Source: a virus
IMG/VR virus record: IMGVR_UViG_3300009024_000082
Span: 1 to 21,764 of that record
Direction: 5' to 3' (one strand)
DNA length: 21,764 nucleotides
Both the position numbers and the translations under genes were made by a program. The notes beneath the pieces are model-generated. The model did not search any database, had not been told where the DNA came from, and worked only from the letters and a program-made list of their open reading frames with translations. Of the stretch, positions 1 to 5,947 are shown piece by piece; the first letter of the stretch is position 1, and the number at the start of each line of letters is the position of its first letter.

Positions 1-106
1 CGGCCTTGTCGTCTTCAAGACTAGTAACACTAATCTCCCAAGACTTAATCTTCCCAGTTGAGGCTATACCATATAGCTTAGGGAACTTTTTAATACTAAT
101 TTTCAT
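1..106 (-). CDS. Start of a probable ATP-dependent DNA ligase (partial, runs off window)
   Basis: Only the first 35 codons are present. The start codon is ATG at 104-106, five bases after an AAGGAG Shine-Dalgarno at about 112-117. The peptide contains FPKLYGIASTGKIKSWEISV. In phage ATP-dependent DNA ligases a short N-terminal segment of the type LY..tSTGkiq.WeI.V precedes the adenylation domain, and this matches from memory. A ligase to seal nicks would fit the replication genes upstream, but the catalytic KxDG motif lies outside the window, so the call rests on the N-terminus alone. A WGR-like or other small domain protein is the main alternative. The gene is separated from the operon above by about 300 bases of non-coding DNA with terminators and probably has its own promoter and leader. 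Confidence 0.5.
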   Translation of the reverse strand, partial: MKISIKKFPKLYGIASTGKIKSWEISVTSLEDDKA

Positions 107-267
107 CTTAACTCCTTAAACTAATTATAAGATAGGAAGGCTAGCTTCCTCTGCATGCATGCCCTGGCGACGGCGTGCACTGCAGTTCTCATCCGCCGGA
201 TCCGGTCATCCCGGGGACGAGCTCTTCAGTTAGGGATCACAAGCGTAGCTTGGGATAACAACTGAAG
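107..267 (-). promoter_or_regulatory. GC-rich structured leader of the probable ligase gene
   Basis: On the minus strand this leader folds into successive hairpins. Hairpin A (224-267) has an 8-bp outer stem, CTTCAGTT/AACTGAAG, an internal loop with a near-repeat (TATCCC/GATCCC), and an inner CAAGC/GCTTG stem closed by three bases. A 10-bp palindrome CCGGATCCGG sits at 196-205. Hairpin B (151-185) is about 12 bp with one bulge and one mismatch. Hairpin C (134-150) is AGGAAG/CTTCCT with a five-base loop. Next to the start codon, ATCTTA (128-133) can pair with TAAGAT, which includes the first bases of the ATG, and the CCTT of hairpin C can alternatively pair with AAGG of the Shine-Dalgarno. By hand count GC is about 65% over 151-230, far above the surroundings. 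It looks like a regulatory leader or structured RNA, but I do not recognise a known riboswitch, tRNA or ribozyme. Confidence 0.45.
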
Positions 268-270
268 AAT

Positions 271-300
271 ACTATATAAAAATACCTAATTGGTAATCAA
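271..300 (-). promoter_or_regulatory. Possible sigma70-type promoter for the leader and ligase gene
   Basis: On the minus strand TTGATT (295-300) and TATAGT (271-276) are separated by 18 bases. TATATA at 273-278, with a 16-base spacer, is an alternative -10. Either would start transcription at about 264-267, at the beginning of hairpin A. It lies just after the terminator hairpins, where a new promoter would be needed. The elements are only fair matches in AT-rich DNA. Confidence 0.3.
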
Positions 301-331
301 AAATATTGTAGCAGCTTGACTGCTACATATT
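297..331 (-). terminator. Rho-independent terminator, likely bidirectional
   Basis: TGTAGCAG (307-314) pairs perfectly with CTGCTACA (320-327) around a five-base loop. With one bulged T, the AT pairs at 302-306 and 327-331 extend the stem to about 12 bp. On the minus strand the stem is followed by a T run at about 299-303. On the plus strand it is followed by TTTT at 330-333. It closes the long minus-strand operon. Confidence 0.7.
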
Positions 332-348
332 TTCTAGACTTTCTAGAC
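331..348. repeat. Tandem 9-bp direct repeat
   Basis: TTTCTAGAC occurs twice back to back, at 331-339 and 340-348, between two terminator hairpins. Each copy contains the palindrome TCTAGA. No function is evident. Confidence 0.7.
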
Positions 349-352
349 CTTA

Positions 353-367
353 AGACTCTTTGAGTCT
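353..367 (-). terminator. Small hairpin between two terminators
   Basis: AGACTC (353-358) pairs with GAGTCT (362-367) around a three-base loop. It is one of three hairpins in about 120 bases after the end of the operon. There is no clear T run next to it, so it may be an RNA-end stabiliser or processing hairpin rather than a terminator. Confidence 0.3.
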
Positions 368-389
368 CTTAGTTCTTTAACGATCTTTA

Positions 390-417
390 AAATATATAAA
401 ATGGTTATTCAACCATT
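390..417 (-). terminator. Terminator hairpin overlapping the end of the operon's last gene
   Basis: AATGGTT (400-406) and AACCATT (411-417) form a 7-bp stem with a four-base loop. On the minus strand the stem spans the stop codon of the 409-870 gene and is followed by TTATATATTTT. The stem is AT-rich and so weak, which may explain the second, stronger terminator about 70 bases further on. Confidence 0.5.
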
Positions 418-870
418 GTTATGTTTATTGTATCGTTTCTTTCTGAATTCTCTTGCCCTAACTAGACGCTCCGGTTCAGGAGCTTTAAGGCACTCGTAGG
501 AGTAATCACTACTAGGATACTTTGTACTATCTATTACTTTCTTTAGCTTTTTAGATGTCATCTCAGAGACGTCACCATCAAGCCTGACTACTTTAATCCC
601 ATTCTCATTAGAGAAATTAACTTTTGTATTGTCTCTTTTAATAGAAGAAATATATCCATTGATATCTTTGTGAAAGTGTTCCACAAAATGATCATGTTGT
701 CTGCCATCATATTCAATAGCAACGCCCAATTCTTTAACAAATATATCGTACCTCTGTCCTAGACTAGGAATTACCTGTTCATATATAACAGTGTAAGAAG
801 GATAAATCTCTTCCATTAGTTCAAATAAATATCTCTGAGGAATAGAACCACGACCATCAGGCCTACTCAC
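409..870 (-). CDS. Vsr/DUF559-like PD-(D/E)XK endonuclease
   Basis: This 153-aa protein looks like a small nuclease of the Vsr/DUF559/DUF2726 branch of the restriction-endonuclease fold. It has a glutamate in the first helix (LFELMEE, about 16-21), RYDIFV with D42, then the hallmark IEYDGRQH at 52-59, followed by a basic stretch ending in NGIKVVRL. In this fold the D and the E-x-D/Q residues bind the metal that cleaves DNA. Possible roles are nicking at mismatches or phage-specific sites, or a free-standing homing-type enzyme; I cannot tell which. The start is GTG at 868-870 in a GTGA overlap with the upstream stop codon, so translation is probably coupled. It is the last gene of the operon and runs into a terminator. 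Confidence 0.65.
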   Translation of the reverse strand: MSRPDGRGSIPQRYLFELMEEIYPSYTVIYEQVIPSLGQRYDIFVKELGVAIEYDGRQHDHFVEHFHKDINGYISSIKRDNTKVNFSNENGIKVVRLDGDVSEMTSKKLKKVIDSTKYPSSDYSYECLKAPEPERLVRAREFRKKRYNKHNNG

Positions 871-1154
871 TTTTTAGCACCCGGCAATAAACCGTTTAAA
901 TTCAAGAACATAGAGTAAGCCTCATGCTCTTCATCGGAAATCTTCTCAAAGTTATCTGCCCTCAATATGTCTGTGGCAAATCTATTCTTAACTCTTTCTA
1001 TATAGTGACTTGACTGAACGTTATCCAGTATAAGTACTATCATATCGCTACCATCTAAAATAATAGCAGACACTATTTGTGCCCCATAAGAATCAGTTAC
1101 TGGCTTCCCTTGTACTGAACCATCAACAAGCGGAGATCCATAAATTAATCTCAT
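867..1154 (-). CDS. Small protein of unknown function (95 aa)
   Basis: I do not recognise this 95-aa protein. It starts with ATG in an ATGA overlap with the upstream gene and overlaps the next start as well, so it is clearly a gene of the operon. The middle contains alternating hydrophobic stretches (IVSAIILDGSDMIVLILD, about 27-44) that suggest two beta strands joined by a DGSD turn. A charged helix follows and the C-terminus is LLPGAKK. There are no cysteines and no obvious catalytic motif. It lies between a degenerate Cas4-like protein and a Vsr-like nuclease, so a role in DNA transactions is possible, but only by position. Confidence 0.7.
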   Translation of the reverse strand: MRLIYGSPLVDGSVQGKPVTDSYGAQIVSAIILDGSDMIVLILDNVQSSHYIERVKNRFATDILRADNFEKISDEEHEAYSMFLNLNGLLPGAKK

Positions 1155-1918
1155 ATTATATTCTTACCTTTTACCCTATCTCTTAGGGTACATTTTTTAT
1201 TATAAGGACACAGTACACAGTAAAATGTATTGATCCTACTATTGTCAGAGTCACTAATAATCTTAGTGATAGCTTCTTTAACTAAGCTCTTAGGATAAAT
1301 CCTTCTGACATTTACACTCTTATCTCCGAAGCCTCTTGCATAAGAGATCTCAATTACTTCATCAAGATTAAGACCAGACTCATAAACATATTCCAATCCA
1401 AACATAGTGTCAGGATTATCGGTAACATGAGAAGTTATATGAGAATGATTGGTTGGAACTATTGTAAGTAATGTAACCTTAGAGGAGTTCTTCCTCATCA
1501 GTAAAGCATCTATCTTAAAGTTAAAAGGTCTTCTAATCCTAGTAGACTTATGAAACTCTATATTGGTATAAGCTAAGTCATATCCTTCAAGTATTTTAAA
1601 TAGTTTATTATAAATTTCTACTAGCCGCATCCAACCCTTGGCTAAAAGTGGGACTGATATCACATCTCCTACCAGCCCCGAGGTATATCCATTATACAAA
1701 GCCTCTAACGTCTTAATATCAATATCTAGATCCTTTAGATATTCTTCTAAACACCTATAAATAAGTACATTAATATAGAGCTCAGGAAATTCCCTGATGT
1801 GAGCAAGCTCTAAGTTGTACTTGGATAGTGTATTAGAAAACTCAATATGCCTGTCTTTGTAAGACAATATATTAGGACATAATGCATTAAGTGCTAAGTC
1901 ATTAGAGGTAAGTCTCAT
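1151..1918 (-). CDS. Cas4/RecB-like Fe-S nuclease-fold protein, probably catalytically inactive
   Basis: This 255-aa protein has the outline of a Cas4-type nuclease. It opens with SNDLALNALCPNILSY, where C14 is the typical first cluster cysteine. A FKIDALL strand carries D137, and the protein ends with C-x2-C-x5-C (C234, C237, C243), the usual 4Fe-4S ligand set. In active members the strand after the aspartate carries (D/E)-x-K; here that position reads LLTIVPT (150-156), with neither acid nor lysine. The QxxxY helix is also altered (GLEYVY). I infer a structural or DNA-binding relative that has lost cleavage. A true Cas4-like nuclease with all residues is encoded at 4717-5658, so this may be a divergent duplicate or a partner. 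It lies six bases downstream of the primase-helicase. Confidence 0.5.
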   Translation of the reverse strand: MRLTSNDLALNALCPNILSYKDRHIEFSNTLSKYNLELAHIREFPELYINVLIYRCLEEYLKDLDIDIKTLEALYNGYTSGLVGDVISVPLLAKGWMRLVEIYNKLFKILEGYDLAYTNIEFHKSTRIRRPFNFKIDALLMRKNSSKVTLLTIVPTNHSHITSHVTDNPDTMFGLEYVYESGLNLDEVIEISYARGFGDKSVNVRRIYPKSLVKEAITKIISDSDNSRINTFYCVLCPYNKKCTLRDRVKGKNII

Positions 1919-1924
1919 TTTATG

Positions 1925-4489
1925 TTATCCAAAACGATTAAGTGCGGGCATTTGTTCTGCCTCTCGTTGTAGCATTGCTTCTGCTTGCGCATGTTGCAAG
2001 TTGCTTTGCACTAGTTCTTCTACTTGTTGTCTAGTAACTTCCATGTAGAAAGCTTTTTCCGGATAGAACTTATAAAAGATGTCACCCTTAAAAGAGTTGA
2101 TCTTATTCTTTCCAAAAGCTTCCTCTATGATAGGATACTTTGTGACCCCATCAGGTCCTAAGAAGAACTTCGGAGACTCTTCCCTAAGGTCATGCAATTC
2201 TGAATACAGATGCATTATGCAATTAGAATCATATTCTAACTGGACCGTCTCCGCTAAATTATTATTACTAGGCTTTATCCCTTTCGGAATCTTAGTATAT
2301 TCCACAGTGCTAATGATTGTTGAATCAAATTGTACAGCTACCTGCTTCAGGGCGTTAGATAAGTTTTTATACTTAGTCCTACCGTCCTCATACCCTGGCA
2401 TGTCCACTAGGTGAAAGTTGTCTATGAACATGATTACCCTTTTATCGGGAAATAACTCTGTGTAATTTCTAACAGTGTTCCTGATGTAATCTATACTACG
2501 ACCACCATTTGAATCCAGTACAACCATCTTATTTTCTCTAGACAGTTCTAATAAGTTCCGGTAAGAAATTTCCTTTTCTTCCATGATGGCATCATACTCA
2601 ATATTGTTCTTATATAAGAACGGAGTAGCTATTTTATTAATTGTTATTAGATCAAATAGGTCTCTATTGGTATCATAATTCCTCTTAGCTATATCGTAAC
2701 TAACAAGTCTTGGCACAAACTCTTTAGCACTATCATCAATAGTTAAGACTATTGCGATCACATCATCATTGAGGCTAGCTAAATTCCATGCTAAATTTGC
2801 AAACTTGGTAGTCTTACCTGTGTTCGCTCCACCTCCCAGAAGGATCATCTTCTGTCTGAGGTCCCCTGATAATGCTGCTTTAAGAGTTCTGAAGTTTTCA
2901 CCAAAGTTCAGGCCTACATGCAGATCCTCAGATTCTGAGTACTGCTTTATAGCTAATATGTTATTAACCATAGTATTGGCATCCATTGCCGGGCCATTAT
3001 TGTCTTTATCTATTTTATAAAGATCATCGCTTGCCTTCTGAAGTACAACTTCAAATGACTCCTTGCGATTCTTTAGTGACGAAATCATGTTGTCAACAAC
3101 GGCTTCCCTACCGAGTTGAATCCTTGCATCTTCCGTACTCTTCAGCTTATCCAGCTCTTCCTTGATTACTTTTTCCGGAAAGCCAGTATGATCTGATAGT
3201 TCCTTTACCATACCTTGACGCCTAATAGGCGAAGGTTCATTCATAATGATTGGTATCATACTGAAACAGATGGTTTCCGGATCAGTCTCTCCTTCCCTTT
3301 CAAACTCCTGTAATCTCCATTCGAAGGGATTGACTCTACGTAAGGACATGAAAGATTCAAGGCCATTCTCTCTAACATAACTGTCAGGATCAACCTTTAC
3401 ACTAATCACACTTCCGTCGTCAAGTTTGACTTCCTTTTCTTCAAGAAATATAAACCTAATCTTAATGTCATGTACATGATGTAACACTTCATCAAGCAAG
3501 GCCTTAGCTTTCTCTTGTCCTGCTTTATCTCCGTCAAGACAGAACACCACATCATAGCATCCATTTCTACGACATGTATTTAGATGGTGCTCACTCAACT
3601 CGAGCGCACCTATCGCTACTGAGCCCTCAAGCCCAGCCTGCTGCAACGTAATTGCATCACCATAACCTTCGAAGATATATAGTGGTGGAGATTTTCTCTT
3701 AGCCTTGTGCATCAAGTAAAGTCTTTCAGACTTCCTGTAGATATTACACTTAGCTCCAGTGGTACGAGTATTATTAAACTTAGTTCCATTAATAAGTCTA
3801 CCCGTATCAACATCCTTTACACCGTCAAAGTTCAAGTTACGTGCAGCAAAACCGACCGGACGACCATGCTCGTCACAGACAGTAAATATGAGATTACTAG
3901 GTGCAAATATCTTATCATTTCCAAGATCGATTTCATCTAGGAACTTGGCTGAAAAACCAAGTGTCTTCATATGAGTTCTGAACTTAGGAAAGTCATCACA
4001 ACATACTATAAGATTTTCTTTTGCAAACTTAGGGTCCCATTCTCTCTTAGCAAGTTCAGCAAGTTGAGCTTCACCCATAGGACATCTAGCCAAGTAGTCT
4101 GTCGCAGCCTTATAGGCTTGATAGGTACTCATTTCGTAGATCTCTTCTTCAGTTAAAGCCTTAACTGGTACTTCAATATCATACTTCTTAGCTAAGTAGA
4201 GAACATTGTCATCTATAAAACCAGGTCCCATGATAGGCTTATGTTCAAGCACATGGGCAGCAGTAAATATGTCTGCATTAAAACCACAAGCAAAGCAATG
4301 CATCTGCTCATGACCTTCCTTAACAGTAAAGGAAGACATAGATGGAGACCTATCGTCATGATTTGGATTCAAACACTTTATCTTTTTGCCATTACTTATA
4401 TCATGGCCTTGCTCTTTCAAATAATCAGGAAGATGCATCCTAATTTTCTGAAGTTGTTCTTCAAGTTTATCTATCTTAACTAATGACAT
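1925..4489 (-). CDS. Bifunctional DNA primase-helicase (zinc finger, TOPRIM, DnaB-like)
   Basis: This 854-aa protein has the layout of T7 gp4: primase and replicative helicase in one chain. The N-terminus has a CHC2-type zinc finger (C39, H44, C65, C68), which reads template sequence for priming. The TOPRIM domain follows, with YIFEGYGDA (E274) and FCLDGDKAG (D319, D321), the metal site for RNA primer synthesis. A long helical linker (about 380-520) leads to a RecA-fold helicase with Walker A GGGANTGKT (552-560) and Walker B VIMFIDN (685-691, D690). It would unwind DNA at the fork and prime the lagging strand for the split polymerase encoded upstream. It is longer than T7 gp4 (566 aa), mainly through the linker and a C-terminal tail rich in Q and E. 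The upstream gene ends ten bases before it. Confidence 0.93.
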   Translation of the reverse strand: MSLVKIDKLEEQLQKIRMHLPDYLKEQGHDISNGKKIKCLNPNHDDRSPSMSSFTVKEGHEQMHCFACGFNADIFTAAHVLEHKPIMGPGFIDDNVLYLAKKYDIEVPVKALTEEEIYEMSTYQAYKAATDYLARCPMGEAQLAELAKREWDPKFAKENLIVCCDDFPKFRTHMKTLGFSAKFLDEIDLGNDKIFAPSNLIFTVCDEHGRPVGFAARNLNFDGVKDVDTGRLINGTKFNNTRTTGAKCNIYRKSERLYLMHKAKRKSPPLYIFEGYGDAITLQQAGLEGSVAIGALELSEHHLNTCRRNGCYDVVFCLDGDKAGQEKAKALLDEVLHHVHDIKIRFIFLEEKEVKLDDGSVISVKVDPDSYVRENGLESFMSLRRVNPFEWRLQEFEREGETDPETICFSMIPIIMNEPSPIRRQGMVKELSDHTGFPEKVIKEELDKLKSTEDARIQLGREAVVDNMISSLKNRKESFEVVLQKASDDLYKIDKDNNGPAMDANTMVNNILAIKQYSESEDLHVGLNFGENFRTLKAALSGDLRQKMILLGGGANTGKTTKFANLAWNLASLNDDVIAIVLTIDDSAKEFVPRLVSYDIAKRNYDTNRDLFDLITINKIATPFLYKNNIEYDAIMEEKEISYRNLLELSRENKMVVLDSNGGRSIDYIRNTVRNYTELFPDKRVIMFIDNFHLVDMPGYEDGRTKYKNLSNALKQVAVQFDSTIISTVEYTKIPKGIKPSNNNLAETVQLEYDSNCIMHLYSELHDLREESPKFFLGPDGVTKYPIIEEAFGKNKINSFKGDIFYKFYPEKAFYMEVTRQQVEELVQSNLQHAQAEAMLQREAEQMPALNRFG

Positions 4490-4498
4490 CCATATTAC

Positions 4499-4717
4499 CT
4501 ATGCTGATCTTGCGTATGTTACCCAGAATATAGCTTCATTAAGTTTATCTAATGCTTTAGAAACTGTTTCGTTAGATCCAGCTTTAAGGATCTCATCTCT
4601 AAGATCCTGTGCTTTCATCTTAACCTGGGTTAAATGATTTATTATTGTTGAGTCTAGCTCTTTAGTTTTAATTCTAAAGGCATCCTCTGAATTTTCTCTT
4701 AATACTGAATCGGACAT
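4499..4717 (-). CDS. 72-aa helical hairpin protein resembling Acb2/Tad1 anti-defence proteins
   Basis: The protein is predicted to be almost wholly helical: a helix from about 10 to 45, a short turn at KAGSNE, then a second helix. Its C-terminal half, ETVSKALDKLNEAIFWVTYA, resembles the ending of phage Acb2/Tad1 hairpin-domain proteins, which I recall as ALTKLEEAxMWAvkA. Acb2 proteins form small oligomers that bind cyclic oligonucleotide signals of CBASS and block abortive infection; some also bind Thoeris signals. If the match holds, this is a cyclic-nucleotide sponge. The likeness rests on length, helical hairpin pattern and the final motif, read by eye. It could also be a general coiled-coil protein. 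The start ATG overlaps the upstream stop (TAATG), with AGGAGG about ten bases before it. Confidence 0.45.
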   Translation of the reverse strand: MSDSVLRENSEDAFRIKTKELDSTIINHLTQVKMKAQDLRDEILKAGSNETVSKALDKLNEAIFWVTYARSA

Positions 4718-5658
4718 TAAATTCCGTCCTCCTGATGTGCTTTACATAGATCTCTATAGTCGCACCAAGCGCATTGCCAATCACCGATAGGATTGTTCTC
4801 AGGGTTTCTGACATACTTCTCCATCTTAGTCTTGGCTATTAGCCCAGCCGTATTCATTTCTTCAACTTTGTTAGCCGAATAGGTGATGTCATAATCAGGT
4901 CTAGGTATCTCATCAGCAATAAGCGAAGCCTTAAGGCCAGCATACCTATCATAGATACCCTCTAAACTTATTCTCTGATCAGTCCATGTCTGAAGATTAC
5001 CTTCAATATCTATTACAGATATCTTTGGCTTTCTACGATCACCAACTTGGTCTATCTCTACCGTAAACTGTTTATTATTTTCAGGGCCACCAGCTGCTCT
5101 ATCTAAATAAGTTAATAGAGTCTTACTGATCCCTTGATCACCAAAATGACCTAGATATAGAAATGACTGCATAACGTTAGAATCTTTTGGCTTAGGGTTC
5201 GCGGCAGGACTACCTCTCCATGCTCTGCTTCCACAGATTTCTTTCTTGGCTTGGTAGTTAGCTGAACTGTAGGTCTTATTCTCTACAATCATAATCTCAC
5301 CTGTGTCAGGATCCCTAACAACTATATCAACCTCACCAGATATATTTCTTTCTATATCTTGAAACTTAATACTATTGGCAACCCAAATACCCATCTGCTT
5401 AGTTCTTTCAGTAAGCCAATCTTCCCAACTGTTACCAGCTGCAAATATGTACTGAGAGTAAAGCCCAGACGGATTAGTCTTGTCGTATCCTCGACATCTA
5501 TAGAACTGTGATCGCATACAAGCACCAAGTGCCTTGCCACCACCATTCTCTGATTCATCTATACACGAAGCTGCACTTGGATAGAAAGTTGGTAATCTTT
5601 TAATCCTTAGCGCTGGAGCTTCCATTAGATGCTCATCGAGAAGTTTAATTAGTTCCAT
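4717..5658 (-). CDS. Cas4/RecB-family PD-(D/E)XK exonuclease with Fe-S cysteines
   Basis: This 313-aa protein carries the complete motif set of RecB/Cas4-type nucleases. ISGEVDIVV has the metal aspartate D111, IVENKTYS has E126-x-K128, and QSFLY (164-168) is the QxxxY motif. Cysteines C47 and C55 near the N-terminus and C296, C299 and C305 at the C-terminus (QCAWCDYRDLC) can hold a 4Fe-4S cluster as in Cas4 and AddB. Such enzymes resect or trim DNA ends with single-strand exonuclease activity. In this setting it probably processes ends for RecA-mediated recombination or replication. It follows a coiled-coil protein with a four-base gap and overlaps the Acb2-like gene by one base. There is no Cas1 or CRISPR array, so it is not a CRISPR adaptation gene here. 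Confidence 0.8.
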   Translation of the reverse strand: MELIKLLDEHLMEAPALRIKRLPTFYPSAASCIDESENGGGKALGACMRSQFYRCRGYDKTNPSGLYSQYIFAAGNSWEDWLTERTKQMGIWVANSIKFQDIERNISGEVDIVVRDPDTGEIMIVENKTYSSANYQAKKEICGSRAWRGSPAANPKPKDSNVMQSFLYLGHFGDQGISKTLLTYLDRAAGGPENNKQFTVEIDQVGDRRKPKISVIDIEGNLQTWTDQRISLEGIYDRYAGLKASLIADEIPRPDYDITYSANKVEEMNTAGLIAKTKMEKYVRNPENNPIGDWQCAWCDYRDLCKAHQEDGI

Positions 5659-5662
5659 ACTT

Positions 5663-5947
5663 TTATCCTTCTAAAAATTTCTTATTGTTTTTTGCAGACC
5701 TGATTATGTTCGCAGCCTTTTTGTCGACTAACTTTAAATCCAAGCCTGCTGATTCAGAAAGAACTTGTTGAAGACCTTCAAGCCTAGCCATTACAGCAGC
5801 ATGAATAGGGCCTTCCATGTCCCTCTTACTTTCTAAGTTCTCTAACCTTTCCTGAAGGTCTTCGAAGTGATACTTTACTCCGCTTGAGGTGCGACCGAAC
5901 TTTTCGATACACTTCTTTTCAAATAGCTCATCTTCAAGCTTTATCAA
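5663..5947 (-). CDS. Small coiled-coil protein of unknown function (94 aa)
   Basis: I do not recognise this protein. Residues about 25-45 (FEDLQERLENLESKRD) have heptad spacing suited to a short coiled coil. The C-terminus is basic (SAKNNKKFLEG). The start is TTG at 5945-5947 in a TTGA overlap with the polymerase stop codon. No ATG lies early enough to replace it, so translation probably depends on coupling to the polymerase gene. A role as a polymerase or nuclease accessory protein is suggested only by its place between the polymerase C-half and the Cas4-like nuclease. Confidence 0.6.
   Translation of the reverse strand: MIKLEDELFEKKCIEKFGRTSSGVKYHFEDLQERLENLESKRDMEGPIHAAVMARLEGLQQVLSESAGLDLKLVDKKAANIIRSAKNNKKFLEG

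Noticed and set aside
107-267. tRNA or hammerhead-type ribozyme in the GC-rich leader
   Set aside because: No cloverleaf with a T-loop GGTTCGANTCC could be found, and the hammerhead core CTGATGA...GAAA is absent.
2079-4483. Several plus-strand open frames of 60-110 codons inside the primase-helicase gene
   Set aside because: They lie antisense to a strongly supported gene, lack recognisable domains and consistent ribosome sites, and do not fit the single-direction operon.
4717-5658. CRISPR adaptation gene (cas4) suggesting a phage CRISPR system
   Set aside because: There is no repeat-spacer array and no cas1, cas2 or effector gene. Cas4-like nucleases are common in phage replication modules.
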